64,000 nt of DNA from DSXF01 sp964387495. Lineage in GTDB: Bacteria > Chloroflexota > Anaerolineae > Anaerolineales > Villigracilaceae. The notes under the pieces were generated by a model. It had not been told where the DNA came from. It searched no databases and saw only the letters and a program-made list of their open reading frames with translations. Every line of letters begins with the position of its first letter. Positions within the stretch are counted from its first letter, which is position 1. Shown piece after piece: positions 49,377-58,317 of this stretch. Where the stretch lies: assembly GCA_964387495.1 (NCBI GenBank), contig CAYLXB010000012.1, positions 6,635 to 70,634 of the forward strand. The letters are read 5' to 3'. Position numbers and translations under genes: made by a program.

Positions 49377-50654
49377 TTACATGCTGTTGGTAATCCTCCC
49401 GCTCAGGCCGTTTTCCACCAGGCCGGTCACTTCCACCTCATCTACCATATTCCAGCGCGGTGCCGGGGTGCTGGCAATGATTCGCAGGTAGTTGTTGCTG
49501 AGTCCCTCCATCCGCCAGCCGGATTCGTCCAGGGCTGCACTGGCTTCCCACAAGACGGGCAGCCTGCGGCCAAGATACTTCTGCCGGTATGCTACTGCAG
49601 CTGCCTCAAAGACTTCCCGCAGGATGGCGTTTCTTTCTTTGCGCACTTCGGGCCTGACCTGCCCTCCCAGGCGGGCTGCTGCCGTCCCGGGACGCGGTGA
49701 GTAGGTAAAGGCATGTCCTCCTGCAAATTCCATCCGGCGGATGAAGGCAATGCTTTCGGCAAATTCAGACTCGCTCTCGCCCGGAAACCCGGCAATGATA
49801 TCGGTGGTGACAGCCAGGTCGGGGATATGCTGCCGGGCCGAATCGACCAGTGCCGCAAAAGCCTCGGGGGTGGTCTTGCGCGCCATGCGCTTGAGCACTG
49901 TCAGGCTGCCGGATTGCAGGGGCAGGTGCAGGTGCGGCATCAGGCGGCTGTTCTCCCACAGCGGGAAGAAACTCTCCTCCAGGTCCCAGGGTTCCAGGGA
50001 GGAAAGGCGCAGGCGGGGTACATCCGTCTCTTCCAGGATGGTTTCGATCAGGTGCCGCAGCGGCAGGTTGAGATCCTGGCCCCAGGAACCCAGGTGCACA
50101 CCGGTCAGCACGACCTCCTGTGTCCCGCCCTGCAGGGCATAACGGATATCGTCCAGCACCTCCGCCAGGGGACGGGAACGCCCCGCGCCGCGTGCCAGGG
50201 TGGTGATGCAAAAGGTGCAGGCGTTGTCACACCCATCCTGGACCTTGATGAAAGCGCGCGTCCGCTGGCGCAGGCCGGGCAGTGGCTGGCGCGCCAGGGG
50301 TTCCAGGTCGAAGGCTTCCGGCTCCAGGTTGAGCAGGTCTGCCGCCAGTGTGTCTTTTTGTGAATTTAAAACGACGCGGCTCACACCGGGCAGGGCTGCC
50401 GCAGCCTGCGGCTCGAGCGTGACCCAGCAGCCGGTGGCCGCTATTTCGCCTGCTCCCAGGCGGTGTGCCCGGCGGATGGCAGACCGCGAATCGGATGCGG
50501 CCTGTGAGGTGACCGTGCAGGTGTTAACCACGGCCAGGTCTGCCTGTTCTGCACCGGCCACGATCTCATGTCCCGCGGCACGGAACCGCCGGGCAATGTG
50601 TTCGATCTCCGCCTGGTTCAGGCGGCAGCCAACACTGTCGAGGAAGATTTTCAT
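49377..50654 (-). CDS. mtaB: tRNA t6A37 methylthiotransferase MtaB-type
   Basis: A 425-residue radical SAM methylthiotransferase. The UPF0004 domain has Cys in DSVGCRLNQAE, NTCTVTSQA and ATGCWV for the auxiliary iron-sulfur cluster; the radical SAM motif is CDNACTFC near residue 147. HLHLPLQSGS and RMARKTTPEAF are family signatures, and a TRAM-like end follows. It thiomethylates t6A at position 37 of ANN-decoding tRNAs. The MiaB and RimO relatives differ in the VGCRLN start, which fits MtaB. Confidence 0.9.
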   Translation of the reverse strand: MKIFLDSVGCRLNQAEIEHIARRFRAAGHEIVAGAEQADLAVVNTCTVTSQAASDSRSAIRRAHRLGAGEIAATGCWVTLEPQAAAALPGVSRVVLNSQKDTLAADLLNLEPEAFDLEPLARQPLPGLRQRTRAFIKVQDGCDNACTFCITTLARGAGRSRPLAEVLDDIRYALQGGTQEVVLTGVHLGSWGQDLNLPLRHLIETILEETDVPRLRLSSLEPWDLEESFFPLWENSRLMPHLHLPLQSGSLTVLKRMARKTTPEAFAALVDSARQHIPDLAVTTDIIAGFPGESESEFAESIAFIRRMEFAGGHAFTYSPRPGTAAARLGGQVRPEVRKERNAILREVFEAAAVAYRQKYLGRRLPVLWEASAALDESGWRMEGLSNNYLRIIASTPAPRWNMVDEVEVTGLVENGLSGRITNSM

Positions 50655-50709
50655 GGGAAATGGATATTTGTTGTTACCTGTAAATTGCCGGTTGCTTTAT
50701 TACACCGCA

Positions 50710-51363
50710 TTACGGCCTGATCACCATGAAACGATCGAAGATCACATCCACGCCGGCTTGGTCGAATGCCCCCGCCAGCAGTCCTACGTCACCGCCTGGA
50801 TGGTCGCTGTCATGCACCAGGGCTACCGGGAAGTTGTTGACGTAAAAGGTCAGCGTATCCCCAACACAGTCAGCGCGCAGGTGATTGATGGCCATGCCGG
50901 TGGTAATGGCCGCCGAATACTGCATTTGTTCCTGTCCGAGCAGGCTGAGCACATCCTGTGTGACTTTGCCAACCGCGTAGTAGCCATCGCTGCTGATGAC
51001 GAAGAAGTAGAAATCGCGCGGCCCCTGGTAACGGCAGATCAGCCCCATCCGGTTCTCGAGCGGGCCGCCAAAATGGGCAGCATCCACCTCGATCCGCACA
51101 TCCTCAAAGTCCAGGCCCGGCGTGGACCAGATGTCCACATTCTGCCTGCTGACCAGAAAGCGGAATACGCCAGCATCATAAGTTGCCAGCCCGGCTTCGC
51201 TGTCGGCTGTGGTCTGCCAGTTGCCAGCCTGGTCTGAAAAACCGTCCTGGAACAGCACTGTGCCTGAGGGGGGTGCATTCCATTGTTCGATGAATGACTG
51301 GCAGCCTGCAAGCAGCCCTGCCAGACAGATCAATATCAGAGTTCGATGAAAGTTTCTAACCAT
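50710..51363 (-). CDS. Lipoprotein with concanavalin-like domain
   Basis: A 217-residue lipoprotein (ILICLAGLLAGC lipobox near residue 21). The mature part, FQDGFSDQAGNWQTTADSEAGLATYDAG, VRIEVDAAHFGG, NRMGLICRYQGPRDFYFFVISSDGYYAVG and LRADCVGDTLTFYVN, is the beta-sandwich pattern of DUF1080/laminin-G-like proteins frequent in Chloroflexota and thought to bind sugars. No catalytic residues are evident. It follows the TPR gene on the same strand after 55 bases. Confidence 0.68.
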   Translation of the reverse strand: MVRNFHRTLILICLAGLLAGCQSFIEQWNAPPSGTVLFQDGFSDQAGNWQTTADSEAGLATYDAGVFRFLVSRQNVDIWSTPGLDFEDVRIEVDAAHFGGPLENRMGLICRYQGPRDFYFFVISSDGYYAVGKVTQDVLSLLGQEQMQYSAAITTGMAINHLRADCVGDTLTFYVNNFPVALVHDSDHPGGDVGLLAGAFDQAGVDVIFDRFMVIRP

Positions 51364-51418
51364 ATTCGTCCAATTCTAATCCAGTCCGTCTCAGAGGAAA
51401 ACGGTGGAATGCGGAGCC

Positions 51419-52828
51419 TTATGGAAAATATTGATCCAACAGCAACTGCGCCTGCTCTGCCAGGGGCGTCCCGGGGCTCAGGTCGCGTGCCTGGAGGAGC
51501 TCCGGCTTTGCCAGGTCATATTGCCCGGTCTGCAGGTACAGGATACCCAGGTGCAGGTGCCCGGAGGACAGGGTCGAATCAATCTCCACTGCTCGCTGGA
51601 AATACTTCCGTGCAGTCTGCGGATCATTGATTTCCTGGTACAAGCGGCCCATCGTATCCAGCACCCGGGCATCGCCGGGAGCCAGTTCCAGCGCCCGGTA
51701 GGCAGCCGGCAAACCGGTTTCCATGATCTGGTATCGATTCTGCACGCAGAAATCGGCCAGCCTGCGCCAGTATTGCGCCTCCTGCGGGGCCAGTTCCGCG
51801 GCTCGCTGGGAGGCGGATAGGGCCGGCGGCAGGTCGCCGGCCTGCACGTAGGCCTCAGCCAGGGCCGCCTGCCAGGCTGGATTCTCCGGCTCCAGCGCCG
51901 CCGCCGCTAGGAAGTGCTCCAGAGCCGTTCCTGCCTGTCCCTGTCGCTGCCAGTATAAGCCATACAGGATGTGTACCAAAACAGAATCCGGGCTGATGAC
52001 AGAGGCCCGTGACAGTTCTGCACCTCCATCCTGGCCGAGCTGCTGGCGTGCCTCCCCCAGCCAGGCCCAGGCTTCGGCATAATCCGGGCGGACTTTTGCT
52101 GCCGCGGCAAAGGCTTCTTCGGCCAGTGCCCATTCGCCCAACCCGCCCAGCCCCTGGCCTGCCGCTGTCAGGCGGTAAGCGGGTTCATCCACCTGCAGGG
52201 CAGTGTTGAGCGCCTTGCGCAGGGTCTGGACATTTGGATCCAAGGTCGGGTCGAGTCGGGCAGCCTCCATCAACTCGGGCAGGGCTTCCTCCGGCTTTGC
52301 AGCTGCCAGCAGCAGTCCCAGCCGGTAATGTGCCCGGGCATCCTGCGGTTGGACAGAGATCAGATTGAGAAGGGTCTCGCGTTCGCCAGCCCGGTTGCCC
52401 AATGCTTGGTAGGCTGCTGCAAGATGCCCAAGCACGGCCGGGTCCGGGTTCGAAGCGGAAAGCGCCCCCAGCCAGACTTCCAGGGCACCCTCCAGTTCGC
52501 CAGTCTCCCAGAGAGCCTCTCCCAGGACTGCTGCTCCGGGAGTGGTCAAGCTGCCGCGTTCCTGTGCCTGGCGGAGAAGCCGGATTGTCTCTGCAGCCTG
52601 CCCACCGGCAGAGGTCGCCAGCCCGGCCTCCTGCCACAGCTCATCCCGCCAGGGGAGGCGAATGGCGGCCAGTTCATATAGACTTGAAGCAGCAGCCATG
52701 TCACCCCTGGCTTCGGCTGCCCGCGCACGCTCTGCCGTCCGCAGCCCCGCAGCCAGCGGCGGCAGGCAGATGACGGCCAGCAGGCCGGCCAGGATCAGAA
52801 TGTTTTTCAACAGAGTCTTGTTGTACAT
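51419..52828 (-). CDS. Membrane-anchored TPR protein
   Basis: A 469-residue protein with an N-terminal hydrophobic anchor (about 8-28, ILILAGLLAVICLPPLAAG) followed by about ten tetratricopeptide repeats; clear ones are AAYQALGNRAGERETLLNLI, HFLAAAALEPENPAWQAALAEAY (split) and HLHLGILYLQTGQYDLAKPEL. The repeats form a protein-binding scaffold, probably outside the membrane. The partner is unknown. It is divergent to the sensor kinase gene across a 73-base gap that holds both promoters. Confidence 0.8.
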   Translation of the reverse strand: MYNKTLLKNILILAGLLAVICLPPLAAGLRTAERARAAEARGDMAAASSLYELAAIRLPWRDELWQEAGLATSAGGQAAETIRLLRQAQERGSLTTPGAAVLGEALWETGELEGALEVWLGALSASNPDPAVLGHLAAAYQALGNRAGERETLLNLISVQPQDARAHYRLGLLLAAAKPEEALPELMEAARLDPTLDPNVQTLRKALNTALQVDEPAYRLTAAGQGLGGLGEWALAEEAFAAAAKVRPDYAEAWAWLGEARQQLGQDGGAELSRASVISPDSVLVHILYGLYWQRQGQAGTALEHFLAAAALEPENPAWQAALAEAYVQAGDLPPALSASQRAAELAPQEAQYWRRLADFCVQNRYQIMETGLPAAYRALELAPGDARVLDTMGRLYQEINDPQTARKYFQRAVEIDSTLSSGHLHLGILYLQTGQYDLAKPELLQARDLSPGTPLAEQAQLLLDQYFP

Positions 52829-52860
52829 GGCTTTGATATAATTTTATCAGGCAAGTTCGA

Positions 52861-52889
52861 TTGTAGCGCCTGCCGGGGCGTGCTATAAT
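52861..52889 (+). promoter_or_regulatory. Promoter of the kinase-LysM-LCP group
   Basis: TTGTAG (52861-52866), a 17-base spacer and TATAAT (52884-52889). The expected start lies about five bases before the ATG at 52902, giving a very short leader without a ribosome site. Confidence 0.65.
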
Positions 52890-52901
52890 CACTTTGGTAT
52901 T

Positions 52902-55256
52902 ATGGGCACATACATTAACGAAACTTTCAACTTTCTTGCCAATCTGCCAGGTGGTTTGGTTTACCACATTGTGGTGGCTTTTTCCATTGCCGGCGCCCTG
53001 CATTCAGCCTTTATTCACTGGCGAATAAGTGAATTTCCCCAGGTGCGTCGGACCGTGATTGGACTGGCCATTTTGCTCGTGGTGCAGTTGGCGCTTTTTG
53101 CGGTCAGCGGCTTGGCCTGGCAAAAGATCATGGATCCGGTTTCCATCCTGCCGCCGCTCGACCGGGCGGTTACTCTCATCAGCCTGATCTGGATCGTCTG
53201 GCTCTGGGCCTTTCCGGAGCCAAGCCGTCCTGCGGATGCGGGCTCGATCTTGCTGACGCTCCTGGCGGCCACCGGGCTGGTGCTTACCCTGGTGACACGG
53301 ACTGGGGCGGCCGGGAACACATTCAATGGCAGTGTATGGGATTTGGTCTGGCAGGTCTTCTCGCTTGGCCTGCTCTCCATTGGATTGGTCATCCTGATCG
53401 TCCGGCGCCCGAATGGCTGGGGCAACGGTCTGGCGATGCTGGTCCTGGGTTTGTTGGGTCACCTCTTGCACCTGCTTCTCAATGGTGGCCTGGGGGATTA
53501 TGCCGGCCTGACCCGCTTGGCATACCTGGCGGCTTACCCCCTCCTCATGACCCTGCCCCAGCGTTTCCCCATCGCGCCTCGCCAGGTTGCCATGCAGTCG
53601 GCGGATAATAATGCCCCTGAACGGCGGCGCTACAGCACAGACCCCAAGACGTTCCACTCCTTGCTGAATTTGGCCGGCGAGGTCAATGCCGACAAGGTCA
53701 GCCGGGCAATTACCAAGGCTCTGGCTCAGACCATGCTGGCTGACTTGTGCTTCCTTCTTTATCCGACCGATGACCGCAATCAGATCGCGGTGGCCAGCGG
53801 CTATGATTTGATCCGGGAGGAAAATCTGGATTCAGCCAGTCTGAACCAGAATTCCACCCCCATGCTGGCCAGCGCCATGCAGCGTGGGCGCGCCCTGCGC
53901 CTGCCGGCCAGCAGCACCTCTGGCGATTTAAAGGGCCTGGGCGATTTGCTCAGCCTGAGCAACCCCGGTCACCTGATGTTTGTGCCGATCCTCTCGACTG
54001 ATAAGCAGTCCATCGGCGGCCTGCTCCTGCTTTCACCATATTCCAACCGCCTGTGGAGCGCGGAAGACCAGTCCTTCCTGACCAATATCGCCACAGCCTT
54101 GGTACCCATCATTCGCCGCGGCCAGCAGATTGCTACGCTGGAAAACCAGAATCAGGAAGCTGTCCAGAGTGCAGCCCAGGAACGCGCCCGCGTAGCCGAG
54201 TTGGAACGCAAAAACCAGGAGTTGCTGGAGCAGCTCGAAGCGGTGATGAAGGACGCTGAGCAGAATCAGGAACGTGCCCAAAACGCCGGCGCTTTGCTGG
54301 CCATGCAGGAAGAGTCGCAAAAGATCATTGCTGAGCTTCAGAAGGAAAATGAAGAATTGCAGGCGACAATCCAGGGGATGCCTGCCTACAAATCCCCTGA
54401 AGTTTCTCATGTTGAAAAAGAACTGCGCCTGACGCTTGAGGAAACGGCGCGCCTGCAAAACCAGTTGGCCCAGGCCAATATGAGAATTCTGGAACTGGAG
54501 AAACCCAAAAATGCCTCCCGGCCGGCGGCGGAACAGGTGGAGATCATTGCCTCCATCTCCCAGGAACTGCGCCAGCCGATGTCTTCCATCATCGGCTATA
54601 CCGATCTGTTGCTGGGCGAATCGGTGGGCATTCTGGGAGCCTTGCAGCGCAAATTTGTGGAGCGGATCAAGACTTCCACGGAACGCATCCGCAGCCTGAT
54701 TGACGATTTGATCCAGATTACGACACTCGAATCGGGGTTGTCGGACCTGAAGCCGGAAGCAGTGGATTTGAACCTGGTCATTGACAATGCCGTGGCCTAC
54801 ACCAGCAGCCAGGTGCGTGAGAAGAACATTACCATGCACCTTGACCTGCCCAAGAAGATTTCCCCCATCCAGGCCGACCGCGAGGCCTTGCAGCAGATAT
54901 TGATCCACCTGCTGCAAAATGCAGGCGCGGCCACCCCTGTTGAGGGTACCGTTAGCCTGCGGGTGCAGACGCGCTCGGATGGCGGGCAGGAATATGTGAT
55001 GATCCAGGTGACCGATACCGGCGGGGGCATCCCCGCCGAAGATCTGCCGCGTGTCTTCTCGCGCCTCTACCGGGCCGACAACGTCCTGATTGAGGGCATC
55101 GGCGATACCGGTGTGGGGCTTTCCATTGCCAAAACCCTGACAGAAGCCCAGCATGGTCGCATCTGGGCAGAAAGTGATCCGGGCGTAGGGGCCACGTTCA
55201 GTGTGTTGCTGCCCATTTCCCGCCCGCCCCAGGCAGCCTCTGCTGAAGGGAAGTAA
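52902..55256 (+). CDS. Sensor-kinase-like membrane protein lacking the phosphoacceptor His
   Basis: A 784-residue protein. About six or seven N-terminal helices (residues 10-225) precede a GAF-like domain (about 255-410), a long coiled coil (about 415-545), a dimerisation region and an ATPase domain. The H-box reads SISQELRQPMSSIIGY: the usual His of SHELRTP is Gln at residue 554. The ATPase motifs look intact (N-box ILIHLLQNAGAA, G1 VTDTGGGIP, G2 GDTGVGLSIAKTL). It therefore should bind ATP but cannot autophosphorylate at the normal place. It overlaps no gene but the LysM gene starts two bases later, so both are co-transcribed. Confidence 0.85.
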   Translation: MGTYINETFNFLANLPGGLVYHIVVAFSIAGALHSAFIHWRISEFPQVRRTVIGLAILLVVQLALFAVSGLAWQKIMDPVSILPPLDRAVTLISLIWIVWLWAFPEPSRPADAGSILLTLLAATGLVLTLVTRTGAAGNTFNGSVWDLVWQVFSLGLLSIGLVILIVRRPNGWGNGLAMLVLGLLGHLLHLLLNGGLGDYAGLTRLAYLAAYPLLMTLPQRFPIAPRQVAMQSADNNAPERRRYSTDPKTFHSLLNLAGEVNADKVSRAITKALAQTMLADLCFLLYPTDDRNQIAVASGYDLIREENLDSASLNQNSTPMLASAMQRGRALRLPASSTSGDLKGLGDLLSLSNPGHLMFVPILSTDKQSIGGLLLLSPYSNRLWSAEDQSFLTNIATALVPIIRRGQQIATLENQNQEAVQSAAQERARVAELERKNQELLEQLEAVMKDAEQNQERAQNAGALLAMQEESQKIIAELQKENEELQATIQGMPAYKSPEVSHVEKELRLTLEETARLQNQLAQANMRILELEKPKNASRPAAEQVEIIASISQELRQPMSSIIGYTDLLLGESVGILGALQRKFVERIKTSTERIRSLIDDLIQITTLESGLSDLKPEAVDLNLVIDNAVAYTSSQVREKNITMHLDLPKKISPIQADREALQQILIHLLQNAGAATPVEGTVSLRVQTRSDGGQEYVMIQVTDTGGGIPAEDLPRVFSRLYRADNVLIEGIGDTGVGLSIAKTLTEAQHGRIWAESDPGVGATFSVLLPISRPPQAASAEGK

Positions 55257-55258
55257 AC

Positions 55259-56143
55259 ATGCAAAACCTGCGCCAGGCAGTTTCGGGACTGATGCTTGCC
55301 CTGGCCTCCAGCTTGATCCTACTGGGGGGCTTTTCACTGGCTTTTGTGGAAGGCGGTTTGGCATTCTCCCCCTCAGTGCCTGTCGTGCCTGAGGTCACGA
55401 ATACCGTGCTGGTCATCTTCCCTTCACCGGCCGGCCCAACCCCGCCTCTTCCGACTGCAGCGCCTCAAGCTTTGCCGACGGATACGCCCTATCCGCCAAC
55501 TGCCTCCTTGCCGACCAATACGGCTGTTCCGCCGATCAGTTGCCCGCCGCCGCCGGGTTGGGTCCCATATACCATTTACCCCGGTGATACCCTGGCGGGT
55601 CTGTCCCAACGTTTTGGGGTCTCGCGCGATCTGCTTGCCCAGGCGAACTGCCTGTATTCAGACAGTCTCCTGCCCGGGTATACACTCTATGTCCCGCCTG
55701 CGCCCACCGCCACCCGCTGCAGTCCCCCGCCGGGCTGGGTCAGATATGTTGTCCAGCCGGGGGATAATCTCTATCGAATCGGTCTTTCCTATGGGATGAG
55801 TGCTGCTGATATTCAGCGCGCCAATTGCCTGCCCTCGCCAAACTGGATCGTGGCCGGCAGTTCGATCTATGTCCCCAATATTCCAACGCTCATCCCGGTC
55901 TTCACCTTCACGCCGTTAGTTCCTCCGACCATGCCGCCCACCATCACGCCGCTGGTGACTTTGCCCCCGCCGACCGCCACCAACACCCCGTTGATTATCA
56001 TCCTGCTGCCCACGGATACGCCCACTCCGCCGCCTTCACCTGTCCCCAGCCTGACCCCCACGCCAGCAGATATTGTTATTCCAACCGACACAATCATTCC
56101 AACCTTGCCCCTGCCTGAACCGAGTCTGACCCCCACGCCCTGA
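55259..56143 (+). CDS. Secreted protein with two LysM domains
   Basis: A 294-residue protein with an N-terminal signal/anchor (about 8-35) and two LysM domains for glycan binding: about 100-150 (YTIYPGDTLAGLSQRFGVS, LLAQANCL, LLPGYTLYVP) and 160-205 (YVVQPGDNLYRIGLSYGMS, IQRANCL, IVAGSSIYVP). Each begins after a Cys-Pro-Pro motif (CPPPPGW, CSPPPGW), and paired Cys may form disulfides. The rest is Pro/Thr-rich (PPTMPPTITPLVTLPPPTA) and should extend from the wall. Two bases separate it from the kinase-like gene; the LCP gene follows after 32 bases. Confidence 0.85.
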   Translation: MQNLRQAVSGLMLALASSLILLGGFSLAFVEGGLAFSPSVPVVPEVTNTVLVIFPSPAGPTPPLPTAAPQALPTDTPYPPTASLPTNTAVPPISCPPPPGWVPYTIYPGDTLAGLSQRFGVSRDLLAQANCLYSDSLLPGYTLYVPPAPTATRCSPPPGWVRYVVQPGDNLYRIGLSYGMSAADIQRANCLPSPNWIVAGSSIYVPNIPTLIPVFTFTPLVPPTMPPTITPLVTLPPPTATNTPLIIILLPTDTPTPPPSPVPSLTPTPADIVIPTDTIIPTLPLPEPSLTPTP

Positions 56144-56175
56144 AATCCCCCGGCACGCTGCCGGGCATACTGCTC

Positions 56176-57306
56176 ATGCCACTCATCTACCGCCGCCTGT
56201 GTTTCTTGATCCTTCTCCTGTTGCACCTGGCGGCCTGCCAGCCTGTTTATGCTGAAGCGCAGATATCACCCTCGACGCCTTTTGTGTTGGTTACTGTTCC
56301 CCCTCATGCGACGGCCACCCCCACCCCTTTCCAACCGGTTCCCAATATCCCGGCCGCGCCCCTCCCGGCGCCAGTCCTGCCGACTGATACACCCTTTCCC
56401 ACGCCGACCTTCGTTACACCTACTCCCATCCTGTATCCCACCCTGCCGGCCAGCCTGCTGACGCCAGGCGCCGGCACAGCCTATCCCACCCCGCAGGTCT
56501 ACCCGGAATCCATTCAACTTCCTCCGCCCAGCGGCCTGCTTCCCCAGCCGCCCAACCAGCTTAACATCCTGCTGCTCGGCTCGGACCAGCGTCCCTATAG
56601 TTCCATCTTCCGCACCGATACCATCATCCTGGCGACCATCAACAAGGATCGGGGCAGCATCAACCTGACCGCCATCCCGCGCGATCTGTATGTCTATATC
56701 CCGGGCTGGACCATGCAGCGCATCAATACGGCCATGGCCCATGGCGGCTTTGAACAATTGGCGCTGACCTTTGAATATAACCTGGGGGTGCGCCCCGATC
56801 ATTACGTGATGGTCAATTTCCGCGATTTCGTCACGATTGTGGACAGCCTGGGCGGGATCGATGTCCAGGTTGCCCAGCCATTGTACGACACACGCACCAG
56901 TTACGGCTGGTTCTACATGCCGTCCGGCACCGTCCATATGGATGGGGAAACGGCCCTCTGGTACGTGCGCTCACGCAACACTTCCAATGATATCGACCGC
57001 CTGCGGCGCGCCGAGGAGGTGATGCTTGGCATCGGCAACCGCCTGATGACCTTTGACGCCCTGGCGCGCATTCCCGATTTTTATGATCTCTACAAGGACA
57101 AAGTGACCACCAGCGTTACATTGGAAGATGCACTGGCGCTGGCTCCTGTAGCCCAGCAGGCTGCCCAGAACAACCGGGTGCAGTCGTTTGTGCTTGGTTA
57201 TGGTCCGCTCTACGATTGGACGGAACCGTTCACCGGTGCCATGGTCCTGCTCCCCAACCGCGGACAGGTCCTGGCCCTCCTGGCCCAGGCGCTGAACAGC
57301 CCCTGA
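56176..57306 (+). CDS. LytR-CpsA-Psr (LCP) family lipoprotein
   Basis: A 376-residue protein with a lipoprotein-like signal (LCFLILLLLHLAAC) and a Pro/Thr linker up to about residue 120. The LCP domain follows: LNILLLGSDQRPYSSIFRTDTIIL with the DxR-type Asp/Arg, INLTAIPRDLYVYIPGW (catalytic PRD), VNFRDFVTIVDSLGGIDV and LWYVRSRNTSNDIDRLRRAEEV. LCP enzymes attach polyprenyl-linked glycans to the cell wall or proteins. Together with uppP and the glycosyltransferases in the window it points to wall-linked polysaccharide, in agreement with the LysM neighbour. Confidence 0.9.
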   Translation: MPLIYRRLCFLILLLLHLAACQPVYAEAQISPSTPFVLVTVPPHATATPTPFQPVPNIPAAPLPAPVLPTDTPFPTPTFVTPTPILYPTLPASLLTPGAGTAYPTPQVYPESIQLPPPSGLLPQPPNQLNILLLGSDQRPYSSIFRTDTIILATINKDRGSINLTAIPRDLYVYIPGWTMQRINTAMAHGGFEQLALTFEYNLGVRPDHYVMVNFRDFVTIVDSLGGIDVQVAQPLYDTRTSYGWFYMPSGTVHMDGETALWYVRSRNTSNDIDRLRRAEEVMLGIGNRLMTFDALARIPDFYDLYKDKVTTSVTLEDALALAPVAQQAAQNNRVQSFVLGYGPLYDWTEPFTGAMVLLPNRGQVLALLAQALNSP

Positions 57307-57327
57307 TCATTCAGGCTCAGTCTCCTG

Positions 57328-57356
57328 TTGACATCCGGACGATTTATCGCTAAACT
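57328..57356 (+). promoter_or_regulatory. Consensus promoter of the recombinase homologue
   Basis: TTGACA (57328-57333), 17 bases, TAAACT (57351-57356). It lies shortly after the LCP stop codon and 24 bases before the ATG at 57381, which has AAGGAGG. Confidence 0.75.
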
Positions 57357-57380
57357 ATGCGCAGGAGAGAAGGAGGCAAA

Positions 57381-58277
57381 ATGGCCGCTGAATCTGATAG
57401 CATTGCACACCTGACCGCTCAGGTTTCCCTGGCGCCGGCGATAAAAGCCTGGCAGATCTATCTGACCGACCAGGGCAATTCCCTTCATACCGTCAAGGCG
57501 TTTCTGTCCGACATGCGCCTGCTGGCCTCATACCTGCCGCCTGACCGCACCCTGGGAGCCATCACAACCAACGACCTGAACCACTTTCTCGAGTGGCTGG
57601 AAAAAGAACGCGGTGTACCTTGCAGTCCAAAGACCCTTTCCCGGCGCATCACCTCGATCAAGTCATTCTTCCGCTGGCTGCAGCGCGGGGGAGTGCTGAT
57701 CATGGACCCGGCTGAGAAAGTCACCCAGCGTTCCGTCACCAGCCCGTTGCCGGTCGTGTTGACCGGGATGGAGGTGGATGCTGTATTGGATGTGGCAGAA
57801 AAACACCGCCATGCTGCCCGTCCGGATGCGCGCCCCTATGCCCTGCTCTACCTTCTGCTGACTACCGGGATCAAGAAGAGTGAGTGCCTGGCCATCCGTC
57901 TCAACCATATCGACCTCGAAGCGCCCGGCGGCCCTCTGGTCTTCATCCGCTATGCCAGCCCGGCCAACCGTTACAAGGAGCGCAAGATCAGCCTGGTCGA
58001 GGACTGGCTGCCGGTTTATCAGGAGTACTTGGCGCAGTATAAGCCGGCCGACCAGCTCTTCCCCTGGTCACCCCGCCGTTTGGAATATTTGCTGGAAGAT
58101 ATCGGCCGCGAAGCCGGGCTGGAGAAACACCTGTCGTTCGATATGTGCCGCTGGACCTGCGTGCTGAGCGACTACCGCTCCGGCATGGATGTGGAGAAGA
58201 TCCGCCAGAAACTGGGCATCTCCAAGATACAGTGGCGCGAGGTCGGCCTTAAATTACGCCAGTTGGCTGGCAAGTAA
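57381..58277 (+). CDS. Tyrosine-recombinase homologue without catalytic residues
   Basis: A 298-residue protein with the two-domain plan of XerC/D-type recombinases: a SAM-like core-binding domain (about 22-105, AWQIYLTDQGNSLHTVKAF) and a catalytic domain (about 115-298). The first Arg is Lys (TGIKKSECLAI), HxLR reads DMCR, the GH of the next motif is GI, and the nucleophile Tyr position is not Tyr (IQWREVGLKLRQ). Only the beta-hairpin Lys (YKERKISL) and one Arg remain. DNA binding may persist but strand cleavage should not. ATG at 57381 has a strong AAGGAGG site. Confidence 0.8.
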   Translation: MAAESDSIAHLTAQVSLAPAIKAWQIYLTDQGNSLHTVKAFLSDMRLLASYLPPDRTLGAITTNDLNHFLEWLEKERGVPCSPKTLSRRITSIKSFFRWLQRGGVLIMDPAEKVTQRSVTSPLPVVLTGMEVDAVLDVAEKHRHAARPDARPYALLYLLLTTGIKKSECLAIRLNHIDLEAPGGPLVFIRYASPANRYKERKISLVEDWLPVYQEYLAQYKPADQLFPWSPRRLEYLLEDIGREAGLEKHLSFDMCRWTCVLSDYRSGMDVEKIRQKLGISKIQWREVGLKLRQLAGK

Positions 58278-58290
58278 ACCTGGCACGACC

Positions 58291-58317
58291 GGGCGGGCCG
58301 CAGGCCCGCCCTTTTTT
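58291..58317 (+). terminator. Intrinsic terminator after the recombinase homologue
   Basis: GGGCGGGCC and GGCCCGCCC pair over 9 bp with a GCA loop, then six T. It lies 14 bases after the stop codon and abuts the end of the convergent tilS gene. Confidence 0.88.

Noticed and set aside
54033..55364. Minus-strand frame of 443 codons
   Set aside because: Antisense of the kinase-like gene, whose GAF, coiled-coil and ATPase motifs are clear.
57328..58317. Integrase of a mobile element
   Set aside because: The catalytic Tyr, first Arg and both His are missing, and no tRNA, direct repeats or cargo genes were seen around it.
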